This document shows, piece after piece, positions 1 through 8,826 of a stretch of DNA of 64,000 bases (its first letter is position 1; each line of letters starts with the position of its first letter). The stretch is from Acinetobacter gyllenbergii CIP 110306 = MTCC 11365. Lineage in GTDB: Bacteria > Pseudomonadota > Gammaproteobacteria > Pseudomonadales > Moraxellaceae. Position numbers and translations under genes: made by a program. Where the stretch lies: NCBI RefSeq assembly GCF_000413855.1, contig NZ_ATGG01000016.1:62001-126000 (forward strand), given 5' to 3'. The notes under the pieces were generated by a model. That model searched no databases. It was not told the origin of the DNA and worked only from the letters and a program-made list of their open reading frames with translations.

Positions 1-299
1 CATTTTAGGTGAGAAACTAAACAGGATGCAGTCAATACAATAAATTTTGTGGATACAGCAAAATTTTATAGGAGGGTTTAGATAATTTTTAGCAAAGCTA
101 TCTCATTGCAAGATAGCCGACCTAAATAGCTCACTTGCTCAGTATTCGCTTTGGCTTAATCCCTTATTAAACCCGAACCTCGAACAACTTCCCATTTAGG
201 ATCTCCGTGAATAAACTCAACGGCATTATAGGACATGCGAATTGATTCACAAGCCCTATCGTATGAATTTTTTATTACGTGATAAAATTTCGCGCTAAA
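1..299. other. Left edge: no complete gene, possible gene remnant on the minus strand
   Basis: No convincing gene lies here. On the minus strand an open frame of about 47 codons runs from just after the stop of the RDD gene (near 299) to a TAA at 156-158. It has one internal ATG followed by about 26 codons, without a clear ribosome binding site. It reads like protein (end ...EVVRGSGLIRD), so it may be the tail of a decayed gene, but I recognise no family. An inverted repeat GCTATCT/AGATAGC lies at 97-117. Confidence 0.25.
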
Positions 300-737
300 T
301 TAAAGCTCTCTTACCACTACAGTTTTTGCCATTTTGTCGTGCCAGCCTTGCTTCTTCGCATCAAATGCCACCCAGATTAAACCAATAAAAAATACTAATG
401 TTGCTGGGATATAACCAATATAACGAATGATAGCCTGTCCAACAGTCACATTTTCACCTGTTTTTTCATCCAGCACTTTTAATCGAAGCAGACGCTTACC
501 TGGTGTACCAGCAAATTTAATCCAACAGAAAATATAAAAGACTGCGGCGAGAATTTGCCAAATCCAATCTGCCGTAGACATAAATTGGAATGATGAAAAA
601 CCATCAGAGGCAACTGTGGTATTGCCACCACCAAAAATCATGGTTAATGGAATCATGGCAACAATCACAATAATGGAATCAATAATGGCGGCACCCACAC
701 GTATCCAGAAGCCTGCATATTCATATTTATGAGACAT
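300..737 (-). CDS. RDD family inner-membrane protein
   Basis: A 145-aa integral membrane protein of the RDD family, named for conserved Arg and Asp residues. The first helix carries GFWIRVGAAIID (R and D visible near residues 13-20). There is a second hydrophobic segment around 55-75 and a typical AGTPGKRLLRLKV loop before the third helix. Family members are poorly characterised; some are linked to ion or Na+/H+ exchange and stress, so no substrate is assigned. GAGGG sits 4-5 bases before the ATG and supports this start. It appears to be a single-gene unit. Confidence 0.85.
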   Translation of the reverse strand: MSHKYEYAGFWIRVGAAIIDSIIVIVAMIPLTMIFGGGNTTVASDGFSSFQFMSTADWIWQILAAVFYIFCWIKFAGTPGKRLLRLKVLDEKTGENVTVGQAIIRYIGYIPATLVFFIGLIWVAFDAKKQGWHDKMAKTVVVREL

Positions 738-802
738 ATTTCCCTCATTTTTTAATTGTAGAAATTTAGTTCAATTGAATAATACGCTGTTTTTCCAATG
801 AT

Positions 803-1489
803 TTATATTGTGTTTTGTTTTAATTCTCGCTCAAAAAAATCAAGCGTCCGCTGCCACACGACTTGGGCTTCAGGCAATCCTCGGCTCACGCTACGGAAGC
901 CATGTGGCATATTATAAGTATAGGCTTCCACCCGATCACCCAATTGCTGGATTAATTTATTACGCTTGGTCGCTGGGCAAAATGGATCAACCGTAGACCA
1001 ATGCCCTTGTAAAATACGAACCTCATCCAGAGATTCTTTTTTCGGTACACCAGCACCTTGAATACCTAAAGAATGATGATAAACCACAGGTGCCAACATA
1101 TCTTCGCGCTTGGCCATCTGGATTACATAGCCCCCTGTTAAGCACTGCCCTAACATGCCTAAGCGACCATTGGATCGAGGATCTGCCTTTAAAGCATCCA
1201 GTAATACATGAATTTCTTGATTAACTTCACTATCCGCAGCATTGATGCGGCCAGCTTTGCTCACCATGGCACGAATACAATATTTAACTGCACCGCCACT
1301 AAATAGATTAGGTACATAAACCAAATAGCCCCGATCCGCCAAGTCTTGGGCATCTTCACGATAGACATCGAGAATACCGAATAACTCATGTAACAATAAA
1401 ATAGCAGGCGTTTTTTCAGAGCTTTGTGTGGGTGCATACACTTCAACTTCAATTTGACGTGTTGGTAATGTGATTGTTTTTATTTCCAT
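803..1489 (-). CDS. Dienelactone hydrolase family protein
   Basis: A cytoplasmic alpha/beta hydrolase of the dienelactone hydrolase (DLH) family, about 228 aa. The nucleophile elbow reads GQCLTGG, with Cys rather than Ser as in true DLHs. The catalytic His is in MPHGF near the C-terminus, and LLHELFG near residue 35 forms the oxyanion region. DLHs open dienelactones in chlorocatechol pathways, but stand-alone homologues like this one have varied, mostly unknown ester or lactone substrates. I chose the ATG at 1489 because GGA lies 8 bases upstream; an in-frame ATG at 1498 has no such site. No catechol pathway genes are adjacent. Confidence 0.8.
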   Translation of the reverse strand: MEIKTITLPTRQIEVEVYAPTQSSEKTPAILLLHELFGILDVYREDAQDLADRGYLVYVPNLFSGGAVKYCIRAMVSKAGRINAADSEVNQEIHVLLDALKADPRSNGRLGMLGQCLTGGYVIQMAKREDMLAPVVYHHSLGIQGAGVPKKESLDEVRILQGHWSTVDPFCPATKRNKLIQQLGDRVEAYTYNMPHGFRSVSRGLPEAQVVWQRTLDFFERELKQNTI

Positions 1490-1553
1490 TGCAGTCATCC
1501 GTTACATTCGAATGATTTCCATACTATTTCTGACAATACTAATTGTCAAATAA

Positions 1554-1579
1554 AAAAGGATGTCTGACGACATCCTTTT
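1554..1579 (-). terminator. Rho-independent terminator of pepN
   Basis: Perfect stem GGATGTC/GACATCC with a 4-base loop, flanked by A and T runs. It lies just beyond the pepN stop codon. Read on the minus strand it ends in a T run, as expected for an intrinsic terminator. Confidence 0.85.
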
Positions 1580-1600
1580 CCTATTGATTCAATCAATCAA

Positions 1601-4207
1601 TTAAATACTGAGTAAACTGTTCAATGTCTCAGCTACATTTTTCGATTTTACTTTAGGTTGCAATGCCTTAAGGGCTTGTTGCACCTGACTACGTTGTGGT
1701 TCAGCCAAGGTGTACCAGCGTGACAGCACTTGTAATAAACGCGAACCTAAGATTGGGTTTTTCTCATCCAGATAAGCAGCCAACCCAATGAAATGATCGA
1801 CACCAAAGCTCCACGTATTGACTGGATTTGCCGCCAAACCGCCACTTACGGCACGGATACGGTTCGGTGTTCCCAAATCATAATCGGCGTGCTTGGTCAG
1901 ATATTCAATGGTTTCTGCTGTTGCACACGGGTTCGATGCTTGAATACTAAACCATTGATCTAAAGATAAAGCTTCATCTTTAAAACGGTTATAGAAATCT
2001 GCAAGTGCCGCTTGTGCTTGGGGCGCGTCATTCCAGACCAAAACACGTAATGCACCTAAACGCTCAGACATATTGCCCGTTTGTTGGTATTGTGCATAAG
2101 CCAACTCAAATACAGATTCATCGCCTTGACGCGCCAACATATTCAGAGTGATATTCTTTAATGAACGTACGCCCATCGCCAAAGAAAACTCTTTTTGCTG
2201 GTCTGGATCTAAAGCCAAATAAGTCTCTTTCCAGAATGAACCTAAATCACGTGCTAAACGATCCAGCACAGCTTCACGCTTCTCACGAATCAATTCAGGC
2301 TCATAGTCTTGATCAATACGACTGCCTAAATAGTTTTCACTTGGTACATCAAATAAGCGCGATGCCAATAACGGATCTTTATTCACTAAGTCTGGCAAGG
2401 TATTTTTAATTGCCTGAATATAGGTATCCACTTTATTGTCTTCTAAAAGAATACGTTCCAATAAGGTTTGTGTCGCTTGCCATTGGTTAAAGCCATTGGT
2501 TTCGTGCTGAATCAAGAAGGCAAGATCATCATTAGAATAATCAAAGACTAAATTCACAGGTGCCGAGAAATTACGTAATAACGAAGCTACAGGTTGCTCA
2601 GTCACCCCTGTAAATTCAATTGTTACTTCATCTTGATCAAATAAATACACGCCATCTTTGACCTCATTCACAAACAGGTCTGTGCCGTGCAAGGTATATT
2701 GTTCACCTGTATTGGCATTAAATAATGCCAGAGCCACAGGAATTGGTACTGCTTTAAGGTTTGGATATTTTGGATGTGCTTTCAAGCTTTGTTTGAAGCT
2801 TAAACGATACGTCTGTGCAGCAGCATCATATTCACCTTTAGCTTCTAACTTTGGTGTACCAGGTTGGTTATACCACGTCAGGAAATTAGAGAGATCAACA
2901 CCCGAACCTGCACTTAATGCAGCCACCCAGTCTTCCACTGTGACCGCTTGCCCATCATGGCGTAGGAAATATTCATCTGTGCCTTGACGGTATTTTTCTT
3001 TACCTAATAGAGTTGCCATCATGCGGTTGATTTCAGCACCCTTCTCATACACTGTCGCGGTATAGAAGTTGTTGATTTCGACAAAGTGGTCTGGACGAGG
3101 TGGATGTGATAATGGACCTGCATCTTCAGGGAATTGATGCGATTTCAATACCGCCACATCATCAATCCGTTGTACGGCTGCTGATTGTAAATCTTCAGAG
3201 AAAGACTGATCACGGAAAACCGTTAAGCCTTCTTTTAAACACAACTGGAACCAGTCTCGACAGGTAATTCGGTTGCCGGTCCAGTTATGGAAATATTCAT
3301 GTGCAATGACAGACTGGACTCGCATAATCGCAGCATCAGTGGTGTATTCCTCATCGGCAAGCACACAAGACGTATTAAAGATATTTAAACCTTTATTTTC
3401 CATCGCACCCATGTTGAATTGACTGACAGCGACAATCATGTAGTTATCGAGATCATACGGGCGACCATAGTGTTCTTCGTCCCAACGCATTGAGTGCTTT
3501 AGAGCCTCCATCGCGATATGACATTTCGGAATATCTTTTTCAATTGCATAAATTTCTAAGGCAACATCACGACCTTCCGAAGTGGTGTAACGATCCTTCA
3601 ATACCGCCAAATCACCAATCACACAGGCAAATAAATAGCTTGGCTTTTTGGTTGGGTCTTGCCAAATTGCAAAATGACGGCCTTCCCCAGCCTCTCCAGT
3701 TTCCAATAAATTGCCGTTTGCAAGCAGTACTGGATATTTCTTATCCGCTTCTACACGTGTGGTAAATTCGGCCAATACATCAGGACGGTCAGGATAAAAA
3801 GTAATTTTACGGAAACCTTCAGGTTCATTTTGAGTGACAAATAAATCACCTGCCTTGTATAAACCTTCTAATTGCGTATTCGATTCAGGATGAATGATCA
3901 CTTGAGTTTGTAGAATGACCTGATCTGGTGCATCAGCGATCAGCAATTGTTCACTATCTAACAGATATTGCTCTGCACTCAGGAGTTGCCCATTGAGTTG
4001 GATCGATTTTAATTCCAGATCACGCCCCAAAAGCACCAAAGCACCAGTCGTTTGGCGTTTCATCACCAGCGTAGAATCAACAAGCGTATGATCATCATAA
4101 ACTTGGATGTCCAGATTGATCGATTCAACCAAGAAAGAAGGCTTTTGATAGTCTTTTAAATAAATGGTTTGATCTGCTTGTACTGGAGGTTGCGCCGCAA
4201 TATTCAT
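1601..4207 (-). CDS. pepN: Aminopeptidase N (M1 zinc metallopeptidase)
   Basis: An 868-aa cytoplasmic aminopeptidase, close to the roughly 870 aa of the E. coli enzyme. It removes N-terminal residues from peptides during intracellular protein turnover. The substrate-anchoring GAMENKG lies near residue 266. The zinc motif HEYFHNW begins near residue 303, with the third ligand Glu in LKEGLTVFRD some 19 residues later. N-terminal beta-barrel, catalytic and long helical C-terminal regions all appear intact. AAGGA lies 6 bases before the ATG. It is monocistronic, with its own terminator. Confidence 0.97.
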   Translation of the reverse strand: MNIAAQPPVQADQTIYLKDYQKPSFLVESINLDIQVYDDHTLVDSTLVMKRQTTGALVLLGRDLELKSIQLNGQLLSAEQYLLDSEQLLIADAPDQVILQTQVIIHPESNTQLEGLYKAGDLFVTQNEPEGFRKITFYPDRPDVLAEFTTRVEADKKYPVLLANGNLLETGEAGEGRHFAIWQDPTKKPSYLFACVIGDLAVLKDRYTTSEGRDVALEIYAIEKDIPKCHIAMEALKHSMRWDEEHYGRPYDLDNYMIVAVSQFNMGAMENKGLNIFNTSCVLADEEYTTDAAIMRVQSVIAHEYFHNWTGNRITCRDWFQLCLKEGLTVFRDQSFSEDLQSAAVQRIDDVAVLKSHQFPEDAGPLSHPPRPDHFVEINNFYTATVYEKGAEINRMMATLLGKEKYRQGTDEYFLRHDGQAVTVEDWVAALSAGSGVDLSNFLTWYNQPGTPKLEAKGEYDAAAQTYRLSFKQSLKAHPKYPNLKAVPIPVALALFNANTGEQYTLHGTDLFVNEVKDGVYLFDQDEVTIEFTGVTEQPVASLLRNFSAPVNLVFDYSNDDLAFLIQHETNGFNQWQATQTLLERILLEDNKVDTYIQAIKNTLPDLVNKDPLLASRLFDVPSENYLGSRIDQDYEPELIREKREAVLDRLARDLGSFWKETYLALDPDQQKEFSLAMGVRSLKNITLNMLARQGDESVFELAYAQYQQTGNMSERLGALRVLVWNDAPQAQAALADFYNRFKDEALSLDQWFSIQASNPCATAETIEYLTKHADYDLGTPNRIRAVSGGLAANPVNTWSFGVDHFIGLAAYLDEKNPILGSRLLQVLSRWYTLAEPQRSQVQQALKALQPKVKSKNVAETLNSLLSI

Positions 4208-4547
4208 CAGTATTCCTTATCTTTCATCATGTCGGATGGTCTTGTTGGCAAGACTCTTGATGAGTCGATCATACGCCAACTTACAAAAGCTGTCTTTAGG
4301 GTCACACACCCGTTTTAAGAATTTTATTGGGTTTAGTTTTCAGGTTTTCAAATTTATTGAGCAAATCACATGCCGTTTAGACAAAATTACAACATCGTTT
4401 TCCATTCTTAAATAAATGCTACACAACCAAATGGGTTTTATCACTCAACTTACATTTTTTTGCTGCGTTTTACATTTTGTGCACGGTTATTGCTTAACCT
4501 AATATGCCAATGTAGGTCATACAATAAAACACATGAGGGTAAAGACG
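4208..4547. other. Divergent intergenic region between pepN and a small gene
   Basis: No gene is seen in these 340 bases. The region must hold the promoter of pepN (minus) and that of the small gene starting at 4548 (plus). A nested hairpin at 4245-4281 (GTTGGC/GCCAAC outside, GACTC/GAGTC inside) lies in the presumed pepN leader. The rest is AT-rich without recognisable signals apart from the promoter listed separately. Confidence 0.5.
4477..4505 (+). promoter_or_regulatory. Putative sigma-70 promoter
   Basis: TTGTGC at 4477-4482 and TAATAT at 4500-4505, separated by exactly 17 bases, about 43 bases before the ATG of the following gene. This is a good match to the consensus, but it was found by eye only. 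Confidence 0.5.
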
Positions 4548-4805
4548 ATGGAATTAAAAGCACACTTATATCGTTTAGAAAATATCAAGGCGATCCACGA
4601 TCTTGCTAAAGCTGGCGTGGATCATCATGTAATTTCCGTTTTTTTAACAGCAGAGGGAATTGAACTGACAACTTTAGAAGTGACCAATATCGTGAACACC
4701 TATGACGCACTTGGTAAAGAAAAGCTACCAAGTAAAAAAGTACAAGCGCTTATTGCAGCTAAAAAAATCGGTCAGGAGGACGAAAACTTACCATGCCCTG
4801 TTTAA
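4548..4805 (+). CDS. Small conserved-type protein of unknown function
   Basis: An 85-aa soluble protein that I do not recognise. It is rich in helix formers (MELKAHLYRLENIKAIHDLAKAG at the start exceeds a motif, the core being LENIKAIHDLAKAG) and has a lysine-rich end (KVQALIAAKKIGQEDENLPCPV region). The layout suggests a small helix-turn-helix or DNA-associated protein, but no residue pattern proves it. The start at 4548 is chosen because GAGGG lies 8 bases upstream; an in-frame ATG at 4533 overlaps that ribosome binding site. It has its own promoter and terminator, so it is probably a real monocistronic gene. Confidence 0.65.
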   Translation: MELKAHLYRLENIKAIHDLAKAGVDHHVISVFLTAEGIELTTLEVTNIVNTYDALGKEKLPSKKVQALIAAKKIGQEDENLPCPV

Positions 4806-4822
4806 TCACTTACTTTAACCAT

Positions 4823-4857
4823 AAAAAAAACCTCGAAGCCAATTCGAGGTTTTTTAT
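4823..4857. terminator. Bidirectional intrinsic terminator
   Basis: Stem CCTCGAA/TTCGAGG with loop GCCAA, flanked by A8 on the left and T6 on the right. It serves the plus-strand small gene and the convergent DUF2147 gene. Confidence 0.9.
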
Positions 4858-4867
4858 AAACATCTAA

Positions 4868-5341
4868 TTATGGTGTTGCGTTATCAGTACGTAGCCAAAC
4901 GACCGTACGGCCCAGTGCTGAAACGCCCATATAACCACGCATACGTAAACGTTTGCCTTCTCCAGTCACTACACCTTTACCTTTATAGACACGGCCTGAA
5001 GTCGGTTCCAAAACCCGACCATCAATATATGAATCAGGTTTGTTTGGGTCTTCTTTAAAGCCCGATAAAATCTCTAAGCCTAAAATCGGTTTATTGGTAT
5101 TCGGTGCTGCACATTTGGTGCAATTGGTAAGGGCAATGCCATGTGAGTTTGGATAACGATAAACAATCTTCCCATGATAACGGCCGTCATTTCCTTTACG
5201 GATTTCTACGATTGAGAGTTGTTCACCTGTACGTTCTTCAATGCTTTTCCAGTAGCCTTCAATCGAAGCAGCGAAAGTTGTTGCGCTTGCACAAGCAAGA
5301 GTGAGCCCCATGATTCCGTTCATGAGCATACGATTTAGCAT
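4868..5341 (-). CDS. DUF2147 secreted protein, copy 1
   Basis: A 157-aa exported protein with an N-terminal signal peptide (hydrophobic LTLACASATTFAAS, cleavage near residue 25). It is followed by the DUF2147 domain: EGYWKSIEERTGEQLSI, a YRYPNS segment, a CTKCAAPN cysteine pair, and the conserved end MRGYMGVSALGRTVVWLR. The family is periplasmic or secreted and of unknown function, with a lipocalin-like beta barrel expected. It is the first of three DUF2147 genes in a row, each apparently separately transcribed. GGGG precedes the ATG by 5 bases. Confidence 0.85.
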   Translation of the reverse strand: MLNRMLMNGIMGLTLACASATTFAASIEGYWKSIEERTGEQLSIVEIRKGNDGRYHGKIVYRYPNSHGIALTNCTKCAAPNTNKPILGLEILSGFKEDPNKPDSYIDGRVLEPTSGRVYKGKGVVTGEGKRLRMRGYMGVSALGRTVVWLRTDNATP

Positions 5342-5512
5342 ATTAACCCCGTCTTAAAAAGTAACCTATTCATCTTTATAGGTTTAATGCACGGAAATTA
5401 TCACACTTTTACCCAAGTTACACTGTACGCTAGCGTTCATTTGTATAAGAAATAACTGATCTAATGGCTGAATCTGACATCTATATATGCATTCTTTAGT
5501 ACAAATAAAAAA

Positions 5513-5535
5513 AGCCTAAACGGGTCGTTTAGGCT
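5513..5535 (-). terminator. Terminator of DUF2147 copy 2
   Basis: Perfect 9-bp stem AGCCTAAAC/GTTTAGGCT with a 5-base loop. On the minus strand it runs into a T6 tract. It lies directly after the stop codon at 5558. Confidence 0.85.
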
Positions 5536-5557
5536 GACTAACAAGCAGTTTATAGCG

Positions 5558-6034
5558 TTAAGGATTCGCACTATCAGTACGAATCCAGACTTGGGTACGA
5601 CCAAGAGCTGAAATTCCCATATAACCACGCATACGTAAGCGCTTTCCATCTGCACTCAGTTGTGCTTTACCTTTATAAATATTGCCCGTTTTAGGCTCAA
5701 GTACCCGACCATCGATATACTGATTTGGATTCTTCGGATCTTCTTTCAATCCCCATGCAATCTGTAATCCCTGAATCGGCTTATTTTTAAAAGGTTCAGG
5801 ACATTTCACACAATGTGTCAAGACATTGCCACCCCCTGGAACAGGATAACGATACACAATCGTTCCCGTATAGGTATTATCTGGTTTTTTCTTAATTTCT
5901 ACGATTGAAAGCTGCTCGCCGGTACGATCATCAATACTTTTCCAAAATCCTTCAGGTGTAGAAGCAAAACCGAATGTCGCGAATACAGTCAAAGAAATGC
6001 CCATGATTCCTTTCATGAGTGTGTGTTTTTGCAT
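5558..6034 (-). CDS. DUF2147 secreted protein, copy 2
   Basis: A 158-aa paralogue of the neighbouring DUF2147 protein. It has a signal peptide to about residue 24 (ISLTVFATFGFAS), then EGFWKSIDDRTGEQLSIVEI, a CVKCPE cysteine pair, DGRVLEPKTGNIYKGKA and the C-terminal MRGYMGISALGRTQVWIRTD. The two full copies differ most in the middle and at the signal peptide, consistent with an older tandem duplication. The domain's role is unknown. It has its own terminator. Confidence 0.85.
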   Translation of the reverse strand: MQKHTLMKGIMGISLTVFATFGFASTPEGFWKSIDDRTGEQLSIVEIKKKPDNTYTGTIVYRYPVPGGGNVLTHCVKCPEPFKNKPIQGLQIAWGLKEDPKNPNQYIDGRVLEPKTGNIYKGKAQLSADGKRLRMRGYMGISALGRTQVWIRTDSANP

Positions 6035-6177
6035 AATAAGCTCCGTAATGCAAAATAAATCCGTCTATCACTTCATTTTTATGCAAATGTACAGAAACAG
6101 TCAACACAAGCAAGGGATATTTAATTACTTAAAATCAAACAAAATTTTAAGTAATTCACACAATTAAAAATAAATGA

Positions 6178-6405
6178 TCATGGATTGGCACTGTCGGTTC
6201 GAATCCACACTACAGTACGACCTAAAGCCGAAATTCCAACATAGTCTCGCATATGTAATTGTTTAGCATCCGCGGTTAAACGCGCTTTGCTTTTATACAC
6301 CTTGCCTGTTTTGCTTTTAATAATGCCGCGCCAAGAGCCTTCAATTAGGCTTGCATAGGTTAAAATACTGCTCAAACAAGCCATTAGGCCGAGCATACAT
6401 TGCAT
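6178..6405 (-). pseudogene. DUF2147 copy 3, remnant with an internal deletion
   Basis: This third copy keeps a signal-peptide-like start (MQCMLGLMACLSSIL) and EGSWRGI, then jumps straight to SKTGKVYKSKARLTAD and the normal C-terminus VGISALGRTVVWIRTD. Compared with copy 2, about 78 residues (234 bases) are missing. The junction falls where copy 2 has RTG (residues 37-39) and KTG (115-117), so recombination between these short similar stretches is a likely cause. The frame stays open; it could be extended upstream to an ATG at 6495, but the start at 6405 matches the paralogues. Loss of most of the barrel makes function unlikely. Confidence 0.7.
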
Positions 6406-6653
6406 CCATATCTGGTTATTTATGTTTTCCCCTCTGCTTTTGCTTTGTCCAATTGATTTGACGTTATGATTCTCATTGGCGCAGGAATTTAGCATAGTTT
6501 AAAAAACTACAAAGCTATAGGCTTATCTTTTATATAAAATTCAGTAGATTAGGTCTCATTTTAGTCATAATTTTTATCTATCTATAAACTTTGCATCACT
6601 CTACTGATACAGCATGTATAATCCCCTATTTAATGGTCATAGGTTTAATCTCA

Positions 6654-7814
6654 ATGGATTTACAGATTCTACAAAAACAGTTAGATGAAAGTAGCCATTG
6701 CCCGCTGTGCCACGCTTCAATGTTCTGGGTCGAGGCAGAACAATACAGCCAAGAATTTCAATTTCACGAATGCAGCCATTGCCAGCACCGCGTTTTTAGA
6801 AGTGACAGCAAACTAAATTGTCACTGTGCTCAGTGTACGGCGCAACGAAAAAAACAAACCCAGCAGACCATTTTACAAGAACAACGTAAATACAAAGTCA
6901 AAGATGAAGTGATTTACAGCCTGAATCAACTGAGCTTTTTGCATAAACTATTCTTGCTTAGCCTGCTGGACAGCTATGCGCGGGAAGATGTACAACATGA
7001 TGAGTTGATTCATTGGCAGAATATTAAATATCGAGAATTTACACCCAACTATTTATTTCAGAATCATTTAGTTCAAGAGTTATTGAAATTAGGGATACTT
7101 AAATCACAAGATACAGGCTTAGAAACGGAGCATTATTATCTCAATGTCCGTCTGGATGGTTACTCAGATCCAAGCTTGTTTAGTGTGGCCCAACAATTAC
7201 GCCATTGGTTTTATGAAAATCTAAGCCAAGGAATTCCGTTTAAAAGTACAGACGAAGTCAAAGACGCATTGTATCTGGTGCTCTATCAGGAAATTGTGCA
7301 GTTCATGCAGTTCTATTGTCGAACTTGGGGTATCCAAATTGCAGGTAATCGACCATTCCAAGCTTTTTGCTACCGTTTAATGGAAGGTTTGGCTGTGGGG
7401 CAGATTTTTTACCTGATCCAAACCGCTTTAGAATATCTGCATAAGCAGAACGCATTGCAGCAAAAAAATGATAAATTTATCAACACCAGCTTGCTCAAAA
7501 AGACTTTAGAACAATATCGCGAACGCGCTTTGACCGAACGTTGGGAAACCACGACATTACCAAGACCTTACATGATTCCATTTAGCAAAATGAGTGAAAT
7601 CCTGCTGTTTAAATTTTTAGGTTATGACGAGAGTATTTTTATTCAGCCGGTCTGGAAGTCTTGGCGAAAAATAGAACCGCGTTTAAGTTTTTACTCAGTT
7701 AAACGTTGCATGTATTGCGGTTCAAATGACTTAATCGTGGATTATGATGCCACAGATTATGTGTCATTAATTTGTCGTCAATGTAAGCATCAAGATCATT
7801 ATTTCACCCGTTAA
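6654..7814 (+). CDS. Uncharacterised protein with N- and C-terminal zinc ribbons
   Basis: A 386-aa cytoplasmic protein I do not recognise. Near the N-terminus CPLCHAS and CSHCQHR form one zinc ribbon, followed by a third pair CHCAQC. At the C-terminus CMYCGSN and CRQCKHQ form another. The middle 280 residues are helical and aromatic-rich without a known motif. Paired zinc ribbons suggest nucleic-acid or protein binding, but that is inference. I use the ATG at 6654, where homology-like sequence begins; a TTG at 6591 and an ATG at 6633 are in frame upstream. ThiM follows after 24 bases, so the two may be co-transcribed. Confidence 0.7.
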   Translation: MDLQILQKQLDESSHCPLCHASMFWVEAEQYSQEFQFHECSHCQHRVFRSDSKLNCHCAQCTAQRKKQTQQTILQEQRKYKVKDEVIYSLNQLSFLHKLFLLSLLDSYAREDVQHDELIHWQNIKYREFTPNYLFQNHLVQELLKLGILKSQDTGLETEHYYLNVRLDGYSDPSLFSVAQQLRHWFYENLSQGIPFKSTDEVKDALYLVLYQEIVQFMQFYCRTWGIQIAGNRPFQAFCYRLMEGLAVGQIFYLIQTALEYLHKQNALQQKNDKFINTSLLKKTLEQYRERALTERWETTTLPRPYMIPFSKMSEILLFKFLGYDESIFIQPVWKSWRKIEPRLSFYSVKRCMYCGSNDLIVDYDATDYVSLICRQCKHQDHYFTR

Positions 7815-7838
7815 TAAAGACTTTATTCAGGATATGTC

Positions 7839-8654
7839 ATGTCACACAAACAACAATTGATTGATCAAGTCATTGATGCTTGGCGCGCCTTACAACAACA
7901 AACACCTTTAGTGCAATGTATGACCAATAGTGTTGCCAATAATTATGTGGCAAATATTTTACTTGCAGCAGGTGCCTCACCTGCCATGATTGATAATCCC
8001 TTCGAAGCCGAAGAGTTCACCAAAATTAGTGCTGCCTTGAGTATTAATATTGGAACACCAACCAGCGAACAAACCGAAGCGATGTTAATTTCGGCCCAAA
8101 CAGCCCAACAACATCAGGTGCCGTGGGTACTTGATCCAGTTGGTTATGGGGCAGTGTTAAAGTGGCGCAGTGAGATAGTTGATCAACTGTTAAGGTTCCA
8201 GCCGAGTATCATTCGTGGTAATGCCTCTGAGATCAGTACTTTAGCAGGCAGCCAGATTCAGTCTAAAGGCGTGGATAGCACTTTAAATAGTCATGAGGTT
8301 TATGCACAGGCGAAGAGCCTGTTACAACATACTGAATGTATTGCGATTTCAGGTGAATCTGACTTCATTGTCTCGAAACAGCTTGATGCTGTGATTCAAG
8401 TCAATGGTGGTTGTTTTTTACAACCTAAAATTACCGCAACAGGTTGCGCCTTAGGTGCATTAACTGCAGCCTATCATGCTGTCAGCAGTCCAACCATTGC
8501 TGCACTTGCCTCACATATTCATTTTGCCATTGCTGGAAAATTGGCTTATGACCATGCACAAACAGTGGGCAGTTTTAATGTGGCCTTTTTGGACTATGTG
8601 CATATGTTGGATGACAATTTAATCCAGCAATATGTCGACATTAAAATCGTTTAG
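7839..8654 (+). CDS. thiM: Hydroxyethylthiazole kinase
   Basis: A 271-aa ThiM of the ribokinase-like fold. It phosphorylates 4-methyl-5-(2-hydroxyethyl)thiazole with ATP to salvage the thiazole half of thiamine. Visible signatures are the N-terminal VQCMTNSVANNYVANILLA, SINIGT, VLDPVGYG, IRGNASEI and the anion-hole GCFLQPKITATGCALGA near the C-terminus, where the Cys is the family's conserved residue. AGGA stands 6 bases before the ATG. thiD and thiE, often adjacent in other genomes, are not in the window. No TPP riboswitch is evident upstream, and the gene probably shares a transcript with the zinc-ribbon gene. Confidence 0.95.
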   Translation: MSHKQQLIDQVIDAWRALQQQTPLVQCMTNSVANNYVANILLAAGASPAMIDNPFEAEEFTKISAALSINIGTPTSEQTEAMLISAQTAQQHQVPWVLDPVGYGAVLKWRSEIVDQLLRFQPSIIRGNASEISTLAGSQIQSKGVDSTLNSHEVYAQAKSLLQHTECIAISGESDFIVSKQLDAVIQVNGGCFLQPKITATGCALGALTAAYHAVSSPTIAALASHIHFAIAGKLAYDHAQTVGSFNVAFLDYVHMLDDNLIQQYVDIKIV

Positions 8655-8716
8655 GTCGCTTATTAATCAATAAAAGACTTTCCTGCTTGAGTATTACACC
8701 TTACTTAGCGGTGCTA

Positions 8717-8741
8717 AAAACGCAACCTTCAGTTGCGTTTT
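8717..8741 (+). terminator. Terminator of thiM
   Basis: Stem AAAACGCAAC/GTTGCGTTTT with a 5-base loop, about 60 bases after the thiM stop. It ends in T's on the plus strand. Confidence 0.85.
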
Positions 8742-8826
8742 ATCGATTCAATTTTAACTGAACCCATTAACTAACGCCCTAACAATGGACTAAATTGAGC
8801 TTTTTTCGCTGAGTAACATTTCCGAT

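Noticed and set aside
2658..2987. 109-codon plus-strand open frame inside pepN
   Set aside because: It is antisense to a fully conserved part of PepN and lacks a start signal; it follows from the codon pattern of pepN.
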